Of a stretch of DNA of 64,000 nucleotides, positions 46,259-57,778 are shown in pieces. The notes below the pieces were generated by a model. The model saw only the letters and a list, made by a program, of their open reading frames with translations, ran no database searches and was not told the origin of the DNA. The position numbers and the translations under genes are program-made. Position 1 is the stretch's first letter. The number at the start of each line of letters is the position of its first letter. This stretch comes from Cephalotus follicularis (taxonomy: Eukaryota; Streptophyta; Magnoliopsida; Oxalidales; Cephalotaceae), in contig BDDD01000321.1 of NCBI GenBank assembly GCA_001972305.1, positions 480,552 to 544,551 of the forward strand. The letters are read 5' to 3'.

Positions 46259-47632
46259 TATCAATAATTGTAAGATATTTTCAATGAAGTTTGAATTTTT
46301 CAAGATTTGTGTTCAACATTATAGCTCCAAGTTTGCAAGGGACCGAAGGTCCAATGTTCATGCCCTCAAACCTCTGAACAACCACTGACCAGCTCCCTTA
46401 GTCTTAAGCTAAGCATCTCGGACCATACCCCCAAGGGGGCACTTGGGGATCTAAACCTTCCTAAGCCTTACGGAGGCTAAGTCTCAAAAAAGGAAACAAA
46501 CATAAGCCGAGGTCTCAGACAGACCAGCGAAACAGACATCCAAGAAGGCATCCAAGGATGCACCTATAAAAGCCTCCTTCCGAGGAGCATACCAAAGCCT
46601 CCTTCTGAGGAGCATGCAAAAGACTCCTTCCGAGGAGCACCTTTATTCACCAACAAAGACTCCTCCCGAGGAGCACGCCTAAAGACTTCCAAGGAAGCAG
46701 TAAGACTCCTAAGGGAGCAAACACTGGTTGACAACACCATGGGAACTTGTCCAACCAAACCTAAAGTCGTGACTTGAAAGGCGAATCCATGGGAACTCGC
46801 AATGATCACGCTCGTCGGACTGAGCACTTTAATACAAGTGTCTCCAAGTGGACTGAAAGCTCAGCCGACCTGTCCTAAATCCTCTTAGGTCAGACGATAC
46901 TCTCCTCGGCAAACCCATAGGAACTTGTCCGAGCAGACCAAGATTCAACTTATGAGTAAGAAATTTTTTGAAGATTTACAATTAAGCATTGTCAAAGAAA
47001 AGGGTCCTACGGGGATTTCTAAGCTTAAGTGACCTTGTATATGAAGAGTTACTGATGTGCGCTAAGTCGAAATTCCTAAGGGAACTATCAGCACATATAT
47101 ACACTAAAAGCTCAAACACACGAGGAACCAATTTAAGATAAAGTCCGAGAAGGCAAAGCCTCTTTTACTTATATTTTTGATAAATTACTTAAGTTTTTTT
47201 GGAGTCGAGTTCCCATATTTGGGAGAAGTCAGAGGTCGCATGAAGACAATATTCCTAAGGGAATTATTAATAATTACAAGTATGCAAAGATCAACCACAA
47301 CACAGAAGAAAATTTTAAAGGCAAGACCAGAGAATGAAAAAAAGAAATCCCTTTATTGATGTCTGGAAGAGATTACAATAGGTTTGTTATTAATATTTTT
47401 TAAAGTTACTTTAAGTTTCTTTTGGAGGAGTGTCTGCTTCTACGAGAAGTCAGAGGTCCCAATGGGCAAAATCCCTAAGGGGATTGTAAACATATATGCT
47501 AAGTGCAAACACATGAAGCCCACAATGAAAAAAAGTAAAGATAACAGAGGATGCAAAAGGTTATCTTCATTAATGTATGGAAAATTACAAGTACGAGAAG
47601 AGCATAAATCATTACAAAAAAGAAAGAAAAAG
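46259..47632 (+). other. Gypsy-A spacer after pol with decayed tandem repeats
   Basis: No sense gene is seen. At 46562-46720 short units of the type AAGCCTCCTTCCGAGGAGCA (about 25-30 bp) repeat six times; their relatives form the long arrays of Gypsy-B. From about 47070 to 47500 three diverged copies of a block of about 180-220 bp recur, marked by TCCTAAGGG at 47072, 47251 and 47470. The antisense gene ends at 47633, so this stretch may hold its 3' UTR and polyadenylation signals. Confidence 0.6.
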
Positions 47633-49998
47633 CTAAGCTAAGGCAGGAGAAGCATCAGAAGAAACCACATCTTGAGGAGAAGGAGGGACAAAAGGTTCAA
47701 CTTGAGGAGGTTGAGGAGTTGCGAGGTCTGGAGCAGGATCATCAGAGGCAGGCGGGACTTTTGGTTCCTCTTCTCCGACTCCTTGTCCAGCATTCCTTTC
47801 CAAGGCCTCCTCGGCTTTCGACTCCTTAGCTTCGTATCCGTCTGGATAGTAATCGAAGGCCTTGGCAGCTGAGCAGTAGGCGACCTCTTCCAGGGGAACC
47901 TTTGGATGCAGAGTCTTGACCCAATTTTTGCAAGTATAGAATCCCCGACGGTACTATTCGGCAAATTCCTTGAAGACCTCCTCGTCGAAGGCCTCAGAAG
48001 CCTTGAAGTCCTCCACGGAGGCTTCCATCAAGCTGTGGAACTCGTCAGAGGACCTGAACTCTTCAAGAGCGTCCTCCACAGCCTTGGCCTTTTCCTCCTC
48101 ACGCTTCTTCATAGCCTCCTCATACCTCCTCAAGGTCTCTTCATGCTGTTTCTGCAGAGATTGGAACAGGTAGCGAGCCTTAGAAAGATCTTTTTGTGAT
48201 TGATCCTTCTCCAGCACGACTCTGTTTTTCTCCTCCACAGTGGCCTCTTGAGCCTTGAGGACTTCCTCAAGTTGAGCCTTGGCAATCCGAGAAGTTTCCT
48301 TCTCCTCCATCACCTCCAACCTTAGCTTGTCGCACCTCTCCAAGATGATTGAGAAGTTCTCAACCAAAAGGTGGTGGTTATTCAAAGCCTGCAAAGAAGA
48401 TTGAAGTTAGAACAGAAAACACAAGTATATAGCACACGGTCAGAGGATCTTCCTTTACCTCAAATTGGCTTCGCAGTGAATTATGGACGAGGTCTTTATT
48501 GGACCAGTCCTCCCTCTCCTTCAGCTCATCTGGGAAGAGACAGAGAGAGCTGAGGGCAAATGGCACCCCCTGTGTGTTCAGACTAGAGGAGCCTTTCCCA
48601 ACCCCATCTAGCTCTTCTATCATCCTCGCCACGTTCTGAGGAGGAGGAAGGATGATAGGGACGTCTGAAGTTCGGCCGAGGATGGAGTCCATCTCGACCT
48701 CGGTGATGAGGCTCCCCTTTTTGCTTGGGGGACGAGGAAGATTGTCAGAGGTACATCCACTGACAGGGCGTTTGGCCCATTTATCTTTGGCCGCAGTTGC
48801 AGCCTTCTTCAATTGCTTGGCCCTTGCAGGGGAAGCCTTAGCCCTCTGCTTGGCTCCCTCGGCCGCAGCCTTCTGTTTAGCTGCTTCCTCGGCAGCCTTT
48901 TGTCTAGCCGCTTCCTCGGCGGCCTTTTGTTTGTCTGCAGCAGCAGAAGAGGGCTTAGAGCCCTTGGTAGCGTTGAACAGAGCATCAAACCCTCGTCGAG
49001 AAGACATAGCTGCATAAACAGAGACCACAAATGTTAGTAACTTAAAATTGAACTACAAAATAGAAATATGAAGACAAGAAAGACGGAGGAGATGAAAGCT
49101 TTATACAGTTTTCCCCCATCTCTTGGGGCATGGATTGGACTGGGGACCCCTCGTCCCCTGAGGCTTCCTCGACCTCGGCCGAGTGTGACCCTTGGCTCAG
49201 AGCAATACTTAGCCCAGCCCGGAGCAGACGCTCCTCAACCACGACAGAGTTCACCTCCTCGGGTTCCAAGTGGATGAGCTTGTCAAAGTCCAGGTTCTCG
49301 GCCGCTGATAATATGGGCCTCCTATTGAGACGAGTGGTCTCCAGGGTGTCACACCAGACAGGGGGAGTGAACCCTTCAAAGTTTTTGATGAGGAAGTATC
49401 TCTTCCTCCAATGCTTAATGGACTGGGTTGGTTTGGTGAGAAGTTTTGTTATACCAGGACGTGACTTGAAAAAGTAGCCACGTTTCCATGGCGAGGACGA
49501 GATGACATGGAACTGTTTGAACAATCCCACTGTGGCGGTCACATCGGACTCTTGACACCTAACAAGAAAGACTATTATGAAGCTCCAGGATTGGGGTTGG
49601 AGAAGAGAAGGATGGACGTTAAACGTCTTCAAAACTGACAAGGCAAAAGAAGGTACAGGGATCCTCAGACCATGAGTGAGAGCCCCCTCGAAGACAATGA
49701 AGAGGCCCTCCCTACTCTCTGTGACCATCCGAGGATCCTTGGGCAGACAAAATCTCAACCCAGAAGGAAAATTGAATTTGGTGGTGAGTTCAACCACCTC
49801 CTGGTGAGAAAGAGAACTGACACCAAAGCAATCAGGGGCAGAGGTGTCAGCCTCAGTATCAGGGACGACAGGCTCACCCACCGCAGCCCCCAGGCTACCC
49901 TCGGAGGGAACAGGACTTTCGGCGGTGGGGATCACCATAGCCAGGGGTTCAACCTCTAAGGGAGGAGAAACCCTAGCAGTGCGTTTGGTTCTAGCCAT
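47633..49998 (-). CDS. Antisense three-exon gene in Gypsy-A (Tat additional ORF) with a histone H3-like N-terminus
   Basis: Proposed exons on the minus strand are 49998-49107, 49009-48459 and 48388-47633. Intron 1 is 97 nt (GTATAAAG...TTTATGCAG) and intron 2 is 70 nt (GTAAAGGA...TTCTTTGCAG). Joining them keeps one frame of 733 codons including the stop. One in-frame TAG at 47954-47956 is best read as a mutated CAG. The protein starts MARTKRTARVSPP, nearly the histone H3 tail. A region of about 55-240 resembles the 'putative gypsy type transposon' domain family (GLFIVFEGALTHGLRIPVP). An acidic tract, an Ala/Lys/Glu repeat region (KAAEEAAKQ units) and a long coiled coil follow. Additional ORFs in this place are known for Tat-lineage elements, but their role is not. 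A TATA box lies upstream. Confidence 0.78.
47954..47956 (-). other. Nonsense codon (TAG) in exon 3 of the antisense gene
   Basis: It lies exactly 144 codons into exon 3, in frame. The frame is open for another 106 codons beyond it, with a sensible composition ending in Pro/Ser-rich sequence and a natural stop at 47633-47635. The truncated product would keep the N-terminal domain and most of the coiled coil. Confidence 0.8.
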
Positions 49999-50224
49999 CT
50001 AGGTCAAAGTAAATGAAGGAGACGAAGAAAAAAGCAAGAAAGGAAGACAGGAATCAGTGCAGGACAAAAAAAAGAGACTGTCAACTTACTCAGGAACTTG
50101 AATGGAAACTGGCAGGAAGACGAAGATTCAAGGTTGAAGGCACAAGAGAAACTGGAAATCTCAAATTCTCAGGTGTTGGCAAAAAGCAAGAAGGCGTAAA
50201 AGAGTGGCTTAGTGATTTAGGGTT

Positions 50225-50234
50225 CCTTTTATAG
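50225..50234 (-). promoter_or_regulatory. TATA box of the antisense gene
   Basis: The minus strand reads CTATAAAAGG, a near-consensus plant TATA box, about 227 bp upstream of the ATG at 49998. Right after it comes GAACCCTAAATC, which contains a telobox-like AACCCTAA near the expected start site. It supports real transcription of the antisense gene from its own promoter rather than from an LTR. Confidence 0.7.
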
Positions 50235-50640
50235 ACCCTGGCTTTGATCCTGGCCCTCCATCTAGCAAAGATCCAATGGTTGAGAAATCAACCGACATAC
50301 CAAGCGCGGGAAACGAAGAGGCAGAGGCGGGAAACGTTCTGCTTGTGCCATGTGTGAAGTGTGCTTAATACGCTATTAAATGCAATAATTTGGGTTCATA
50401 GCACGAGGTACAATAGATGGGACAAGAGAAGACAAGGGGGCAGGCCTCACTCCTCTGCCAAGGCACACCCAACTTTGTGCAAAAAAAAATAATAATACAA
50501 AGCAATATCTTTGTTCTCGGCTGGTTCATGAGAAGAAAATTAGTACCAAGCTTTGCAAAGGAGTATTGCCCGGGCCACGGCTCTCAACTCTGCTCCTCCT
50601 TCTCTAACCACGGTCAAAGAAGAAGGACCAGGGGGGCATA

Positions 50641-51521
50641 TGATATGGGGAAAAATCAAGTTAAATAAAAAACAACACGTGTCCTCATGCAAGCAATGTC
50701 AGCTGTCCAAGTGACAATGATTGATGAATTAGAGGCAGAAGAAGCCTGTTAGCCAACAAAACAGTGGTATAAGGAGAATTCCTCCTCGGCATAAGTGCCG
50801 AGGACCCGTCCAGTGATTCCAGTACAAAGATCATCCTCCTCGGCGCCAGGTCCGAGAACACCTTCTGAAGCAACCCTGCCGAGGACCTCCTCGGCTACAT
50901 AACAGAAGGCCACCCATTTCAAGTGCAAGCCCAAGGATATTGAAGACTTTGAAGCCAAGGTCTGGCTGTCTCATTAGCCTCACTGCAGCACCTCTCCTCG
51001 GCAGATCACTGACAAAAGGTCTCTTCCTCATTTACGGAATGAGGCCATGGAGTTAGCCTAAATTCCAGGGATCCTTATCTTCCAAATATAGAAGATAAGA
51101 TAAGGATGACTATCAGCAAGGAAAGGAGATAATTTAGGAGACGATAAAGGAAAGAAGAGATAATTCAGGTGGAGATAAGGGAAATCCCGAGATCCTCGAA
51201 ATTTCCTTAGGGGATAGCCATTACCTCCGATTTTCACGCTCAATCAGTTACAAGATATCACTATAAATACAAGTTCAACACACATATCAAAGGTCATCCA
51301 TTTTTACATTGCAAAGAACATTAATTCCTCTGCACTTTGTCTAACTTGAGCGTCGGAGTGTCCCCGGGAGAACAACCTCCTGGACTTTCCACCATTTTTG
51401 TTACTTTGTGCAGGAATCAGAGATCAAAGTCTTCCTCCAGGCATCCGTGACAAGCGTTTCTCTTAACAAATAAAAGTCCTCCACGTAGGATACTGTTGAG
51501 AGAAGGATTTTTGTATCAACA
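50641..51521 (+). repeat. Gypsy-A 3' LTR
   Basis: It has the same length as the 5' LTR and about 20 differences by eye. A polypurine tract with GGACCAGGGGGGCATA (50625-50640) lies directly before it, and the target duplication GGTTT directly after it. The TATA box is at 51261-51270. Confidence 0.92.
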
Positions 51522-51526
51522 GGTTT

Positions 51527-52481
51527 CATGTTCTTATTTCTCATTTATTTATGGCTTCTGTCTTTCTTTGATTCCTTCTTTATTAAGGAAGAAAGAAATA
51601 TGTTTGCATCTGAGTTCTCTTTCTTAAACAAATAATTCGAAGATTTGATAAAATTGAGTTGTCCCTGTATCTAGAGATGGTCCTGGTAAGCGTGGTTTTT
51701 TTAATGAGGAAAACTTACAATTGATTCTCTATGTGTGATGACTGTGATTAAATATGCGCTAAGGTACCATCAAATGACATTTTGTTTATTACAAATGTCA
51801 AACATATCTACTAGATGTTCAAATTAGGCATATACCAATTCTATTGTCAAATATGACAAATCGATTAGGTTATCTTGTTGTGTATTATACTTTTCGCCTT
51901 CACTTTCTTTGGATTTGTTTAGTCTCCATAATTTTCCATATTCTTAGCCTATAAATAGATTATGGGAAATTTGTAGTAGTTAGCTACATCTTATGCCTTA
52001 ATTCTTTAATTAAGGTGTATAATACTGACAATTAGAAATGGATTTCTTAGTACGATTGCAGTACAGCATTAAAAATATGTTTTCCTTAATGGAAGAATTA
52101 TGAAATGTTGTCCGCATATAATTTTTTTAGCTAATATATATTCAAATATTCAATATTCCACTCTATGATATATATTTTCTAAAATAGTTGTTAGTTTAAT
52201 AGGATTAACTCATATATATTATCAAATTAAATAATTAGTATTATAAAATATAAATAATGAAAACATCATTATTGCTTCACATATTCTCTTTTGGAGTGTT
52301 AAGTTTTGAGTAATAGTAGCTTGCCTTTGGAGAGAACGATTGATTGACTTCATTTGTTAATAAATTAATTGGGGTTATTAATGACGATTACAAAATATAG
52401 ACTTTTAACTCTCACTTTTATAACAAAGGGATTGAAAATAATATCAACAGTTCTTAAGAAATTAAATCGAGGGATGATCAA
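51527..52481. other. AT-rich stretch, no gene seen
   Basis: About 950 bp of low-GC sequence with stops in all frames. No repeat structure or RNA gene was recognised. Confidence 0.5.
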
Positions 52482-53345
52482 GGTTGTCAGGATTGGGATC
52501 CCACCTAGGATCGATAGGGGGGGTGATCGGGATCGTAGGATCAGATCGGGGATCGTAAGATCCTACCAATCAGGTAAAAAAAACTCACAATAGTGTAATT
52601 AAACATACAAGAACACAAATTAGACATAAAAAAATAACAAAAAGAAACAACTAAAACTCAATCAACTTCATAACAAACTATTTTAACTAAACACCACATA
52701 AAAAGTTCAAGTGTTTGATACAAAATATATGTCTAATCAAGGTTTTCTTAAGTGTACTACAAAAAGTTTATAAATTACTAATACATCATGTTAAATATAT
52801 TTATCACAACATCAATGCTTAGTTGCCAAACATCACCACCACTTATCATTCATCACTAATTTCGCGAGAACTAGTGTACTCATCCAAGTCATCCACAACA
52901 ATATTATGTTCATTGACATCATCATCAATATCATCATCAGCATATTCTCCATCATTGTTCTCTTTATCGCCCATACCAAAATCATTCATATCTAGATCTA
53001 CATATATTGAATGATTAAATGGCACATTGGCAGCATTATCATCAACTTCATGAATCTCCACATCCTGAAGCTCAAAATCCCTAGTAGAACCTAAATTAAA
53101 GAAATGAAAATTTTCATTCAAGTATTTAAGGCCCAACAGATAAAAATAACCAGCCCAAACAACTCAATTTCATATTTTGTAACGTGTTTACGATCCCACC
53201 CGATCCTACAACGATCCCACCCGATCCTACACGACCTTAAAATGATCATACTGTATTTACGATTCAGTATGCGATCCGGATCGTTGAATGATCTAGGATC
53301 GTACGATCCTACGATCCTACGATCCGAATCGTGATCTTGACAGCC
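52482..53345. mobile_element. DNA element with GGATCGTA-rich inverted ends, possibly hAT-like
   Basis: The left end is GGTTGTCAGGATTGGGATC and the reverse complement of the right end is GGCTGTCAAGATCACGATT. Both ends carry many GGATCGTA/GATCGGGATC words within about 90-180 bp. Flanks ATGATCAA and ATGTTTAT agree at 5 of 8 positions, compatible with a decayed 8 bp hAT duplication. Inside, the minus strand at 53136-52846 is open for 96 residues with a very acidic end (DDDIDDDVNEHN), as seen at the ends of some plant transposases. No complete transposase is present. Confidence 0.55.
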
Positions 53346-54004
53346 ATGTTTATAACAATTGAAATTCTCTTTAGATTTAACTAAATCCACTTTAATGTTT
53401 ACATGTTTCATAAAAAAAAATAATGTAATTTTAAATATTATTAAAACTTTGATATGGGTGATTTCATTATACTTGCCAAGCTATTCTGTTTTTATTTTTT
53501 TTTTCTTTTGAGGTTTATGTTAGTTTAGATGTTTATAGTGACATTGGAGATTTATATTTATGTTTCTATTGTTGCCTCTTTAGTTATTCTACAAGTTGTT
53601 TATTGTTTGTTAATAAGTTGTACGTTATTCGAGATTGAAATCTAAATATTTGTTTTTTTTTAATCTCAGAGAGACTAAGTAAGTATGCAAACAAAAACAT
53701 AATTTTTCTTGTAAATGAATATGATTTTGTGTTGTATTTTTCACTGTTTACATTATATTTTCTTTTCAACGTCTTCGCAACTAAGAAGTGTGATTGTTAC
53801 AAAGCATACATGACGATATACTTCTTACTAGTGTAGTATACTTTTGTTAGGTTATCATCTCTTAAGTTATAATATCAATACAAAAAGTAATAGGGTGTAT
53901 CATTTCTCGGCTTTCTCCGCTTAAGAATGTCATGGTAGACATGCTTTTCTCGTTGATTGTGTTTAACAAAAGTAGAACTCTTTTTCTTTCTATATACTGT
54001 AGAT
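53346..54004. other. AT-rich stretch, no gene seen
   Basis: Homopolymer T runs and stops occur in every frame. No element ends or RNA gene were recognised. Confidence 0.5.
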
Positions 54005-54679
54005 TTAGGGGCTATTTATTTGCAATAAGCAATAAGTGATTGAATCTGAATAGAATTCTGAATGATGCTGAATGAATAATAAACAGTTCTGAATGCTAAA
54101 TGTTCTATGGTTAATTTCGTTTGGTAACTGATCTGTTTGAAATATCTGAATTTGTATAATTTCCTATTTTGACCCTCTGAACTGCCAAGAGATAAGTTAT
54201 TTGGTAAAAATAAGAATCAGTTATAAGTTAACAATTTTTTCAATTTTAGCATAGAAATAATTTTAAATTTATATGAACTTACAAATTTGAACACATTGAA
54301 TTTTAAAAAAAAATTGTTCATACTTTTTTTATGTTAAAACTTTAATGCTTGGGTAGACAAATGCTATGTAAATAATTAATTATTTTATGAAAATAATAAT
54401 CAACTACAAATATATATATAACATTCAAATAATCCTAATTTTTTTAAAATAAAAATTCAAGCATAATTTTATTATTTATGACCGTGAATAAATTTTTTTT
54501 TCTATATTTTCTATGTATTATCACTTTTGATACTCAAACCAAGAATAATATCATTTAAATATTAAAAACAGATCTTCACCAATGTAAAAATATATGAACT
54601 ATTCTATGAAACTAATAATAAACTTTAAATAAAGTTAGAGTATACAAACTAAAATATAACATAAATTTTAATCAACCAC

Positions 54680-55960
54680 TCATATATTTTCTATAAGTTG
54701 GACTGCAATTTCCTCACGCATATTGCTCATAAATTGTATGTCTCTTGCACCCCAATGTGATCCTGTTGTTGCATACTCAACCTCTTCTTCTTGCCCTACT
54801 TTCTCCGTAACCATCTGTGGTTCTTCATATTAGACGAACAACTCATCATTTATCATTTCCTTTCTTATAAAGTTATTAACGGCAAAACAAGCAATAATTA
54901 CATTCATCTGCACATTAAAAGGGTAATGAGTCATCTTATCAAATATTAGAAATCTTTCCTTTAACACACCATAAGCACGCTCAATTACATTTCTGAGCTT
55001 GACATGAGCATGATTAAACTTTTCTTCTTTAGTCATAGCACGCCTACGACGAAAATCTCCTAACCAATACCTTATATTGCGATACGGTGCCATGAATCAT
55101 TGAGTATTTGTATACATAGAATTGCGAAGATAATATTTACCTGTAGTCATCACCACAAAATAAATAAAAGTAAGTAACAATTAATACCTAACTTATTAAA
55201 AAAAATTATGAGTTGAGTTTAAAGCATATACCAGGAGGAGAAAATGGAAAGTTGTTACTTGGTTCAGCCAAAACCTCAGTCAACACCCTCGAATCATGTG
55301 CTACCCCTTCCCACCCAACATAAACAAAAGTAAAAATCATGTTGAAATCACAAGTTCCTAAAACATTTTGATAGCATTTACTCTTTCCTCTTCCTCTGTA
55401 AACCGTTTGGTGTGAAGCTGGAATAATTGCAAGTATTCCATCTAAAGCACCAACTGCTCCCTATATGTATCTTATACGTTAAATACCTTAATTATGTAGA
55501 ATATATAAAGTATTGGATCGTAAAATACCTTAAAAATCCGTCGTAGTGATTTATGAGTGTTGAAGGCACTATCATTTATCTTGCAAAGGTCATCATCGCA
55601 GCAAGTACCTCGTGAAAGTATTTATGAATTGTCTGTGAATAGTATTGAAACCTTCTCTTAATGACCACATAACGTTCATTATGCCCTATAATAGTCAAGA
55701 ACATTGCCATTTTCTCTTCAACCGATACATATCTACTATCATGTAACCATAATTTGTGTCTGAAATGCATACATAAACGAACATACGCTTCCCGGGACAT
55801 GCGCATCAACTCAATACATTGTATATCTGAACCTCTTAATATCTCCTAATATGTATGCATTTCCAGACAAGATAGATGTATTATCTTTATCCCTTGGTAA
55901 GCGTTTTGCTTGAGCCCAATGTATTAACATATAAATGATAGCGACACATATAATTTGTGA
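54680..55960 (-). pseudogene. PIF/Harbinger DDE transposase
   Basis: Reading from the right, the N-terminal part is MRMSREAYVRLCMHF and SVEEKMAMFLTIIGHNER (55803-55640). The core follows with GAVGALDGILAIIPAS (about 55455-55410), KCYQNVLGTCDFNMIFTFVY and the second Asp in AHDSRVL (about 55300). The last part, PYRNIRYWLGDFRRRR, continues with the catalytic Glu block KLRNVIERAYGVLK (54830-55093) and a C-terminus ending at 54680. Intron-like gaps lie at about 55460-55540 and 55110-55230. Stops occur near 55576, 55094 and 54829. It would cut and paste the element; it is inactive. Confidence 0.8.
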
Positions 55961-56231
55961 GATAGTATTCATATTCAATCTATTATAAAAACTTAAAAAA
56001 ATCACAATTCTGACATAATACAAAATATTAAGCAAAAAAATAAACACTAAATTATCAAAGTAACGGGTAACAAAAGTAAACAAGCAACAATAACAATCAC
56101 AAAATGAAATACCAAAGAAATAAATATCACTGAGGTTTATAAAAATAAATACCAAAGTAACAAGTATCATCAAATAAACAAGTGACAAATGCCAGTAAAG
56201 TTTAAAACAAATATTTGATCTCAAATATCAA

Positions 56232-57125
56232 TCACAGATCAAATCCTAGCATTCTCCCAATTGTCCTAACCCATAATTTTAAGGTTTCAACTTGAGACAC
56301 CTTCATCCATGCCTATCTATTACTTGCATTATCACAAAAGATCGCAATAGCTGCTGTGTACATAGCACTTCCTGTCTCCCACCCAAGTCCGTCTAACTTG
56401 TCAATACACTCATCAACAGAAGGTCCATTGCTCTTATGAACAATAGCTTTCAATGTATTACACAACTCCTCCTCCATTGGGGATTTTGGAGGTTAGATTT
56501 TCTTTTTTTAGCTGGTCTCTTTCCTGGGAATGTAGAATTAGAAGTTTGGGTTTGTAACTGAGATGTGGGAGTGGAAGGGTCAGGGAATTTAGAAGATGGA
56601 ATGTTATCTGGAATCTCTTCAATTTCATCTAAATCTACATTTGGTGGAAAAGAGGTAGCAGGTCCCCACCTGTGAACATCTGTAGCAGCAGCACCATAAA
56701 AAATAACAGTGGTGAAGTTCGCAACTTTGCTGCCTTTGGATGGGCCTACAACCAAATAACAAACAAAACTCTTTTAATACATAATTTTTAAATATTATTA
56801 ATAACTGACAAAAGTAACATAGGATTAACTGACCTTGATGTATTCATCCCACTCAATATTTATCATATTGATGGTGTTGGTTGCATGATCATAAACGTTG
56901 CTAGTCTTTTGAGTTATGGGCAACCAAACCTAGTACTTCTCTTTGAGATAGTCATAATGGTTCTTACATTGTTTCTATGAAAAATTAACACTATGGGTTT
57001 CCTGTAAGACTTTCTTAACTTTGCTCCACGAATCTGGCCTAAGGCTAGCACCTTGCCTACCATTGATTGACACTTCTTGAACACATGTTTGGAAAAATGT
57101 TTTTACCACACTTTGTAGCCAAAAT
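56232..57125 (-). pseudogene. Harbinger Myb/SANT-like protein (ORF1)
   Basis: The first exon (about 57125-56835) encodes a Myb/SANT-like DNA-binding domain (FFQTCVQEVSINGRQGASL, DSWSKVKKVL, CKNHYDYLKEKY), with two in-frame TAG codons. A GT donor follows at about 56833. The second exon (about 56750-56232) encodes a Pro/Ser-rich region with a basic patch (GKRPAKKRKS), then a helical tail ending in WMKVSQVETLKLWV and a TGA. This partner protein helps the transposase bind element ends and enter the nucleus. It is no longer functional. Confidence 0.75.
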
Positions 57126-57142
57126 TTTCATCATTTAAGGGT

Positions 57143-57396
57143 CAAATATAAAAAAAAAACCCTGAAATTATAGAGCGCTAACAGGTAACTCATTCTCATT
57201 TCATAAATAACGAACACCCTCTTTGAAGCAAAATTAAGTTATTTCATTATCAATTTCTGTTAAGTTTTATTATGTACGGAATGGAGTATTTAATATGCAT
57301 TTGTCAACCTCAGGGGATTTTCGTTATTTATAAAATGAGTGATGTTTAAGTGTTAACACTCTATAATCTCAAAGTTTTTTTTTTTTGTATTTTTTA
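57143..57396. mobile_element. Fold-back MITE (about 250 bp)
   Basis: The left arm at 57150-57227 reads AAATTATAGAGCGCTAAC and later CATTTCATAAATAACGAA. The reverse complement of the right arm (57313-57386) reads AGATTATAGAGTGTTAAC and CATTTTATAAATAACGAA. The two arms of about 75 bp pair almost end to end around an 85 bp centre. There is no coding capacity. Confidence 0.8.
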
Positions 57397-57778
57397 GTTT
57401 TTTTTTTTGGAAAGTATTTTTTAGTTTAAGAAATTATTTTGTCTCATAATTGTGATTGAACAAATGGGTCATTGAGAAAGTTGTCTTCTATAAAAAATAT
57501 TATTTTCTATTTTATCTTTAAAATTTATGTGTAAAATATACTTTATTGACATTAGTATTTTATTTTAGAATAATCAAAAGTAAACTAATTTATTTACTAA
57601 CTAAAAAATCTAGCGCGTGAAGAATGACGATTCAGTAATTATATGTAAAAGTTAGCATGTAATTGGATTTAATTCTTCTAATATCTCACATTATTCATCT
57701 CATACATTTTTTGTCATATGATATATTCAAAGTCAAAGAGAAAAAATTGAATAAATTGCGGAAAATGTATATGATAGT
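57397..57778. other. AT-rich stretch, no gene seen
   Basis: Only short open frames occur. The final five bases (57774-57778, ATAGT) are the target duplication of Gypsy-B. Confidence 0.5.

Larger units (their letters stand above)
39690..51521 (+). mobile_element. Gypsy-A: full-length Ty3/gypsy Tat-lineage retrotransposon with an antisense gene
   Basis: The 11.8 kb element has two 881 bp LTRs (39690-40570, 50641-51521) and a perfect target duplication GGTTT (39685-39689, 51522-51526). A primer site TTGGCGCCGTCTGTGGGA lies at 40572 and a polypurine tract ends at 50640. Gag, protease, RT, RNase H, a second RNase H and integrase lie in one frame (40616-46258). The order RT-RH-INT makes it Ty3/gypsy; the extra RNase H places it in the Tat lineage. 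The LTRs differ at about 20 positions by eye, so it is relatively young. A three-exon gene on the minus strand lies between integrase and the 3' LTR. Five stop codons make it non-autonomous now. Confidence 0.93.
54008..57142 (-). mobile_element. Decayed PIF/Harbinger transposon with both genes
   Basis: The left end GGGGCTATTTATTTGCAATA follows TTA (54005-54007), fitting a PIF/Harbinger terminus and its 3 bp target site. On the minus strand lie a Myb/SANT-like gene (about 57125-56232) and a DDE transposase gene (about 55960-54680), the two-gene set of this superfamily. A matching right terminus was not found, so the right boundary is approximate; a MITE lies just there. Both genes have in-frame stops. 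Confidence 0.75.

Noticed and set aside
49042-49998. A histone H3 gene or retrocopy, because of the MARTKRTAR start
   Set aside because: Only the first eleven residues resemble H3. There is no histone fold afterwards, and the ORF continues into a transposon-family domain and introns.
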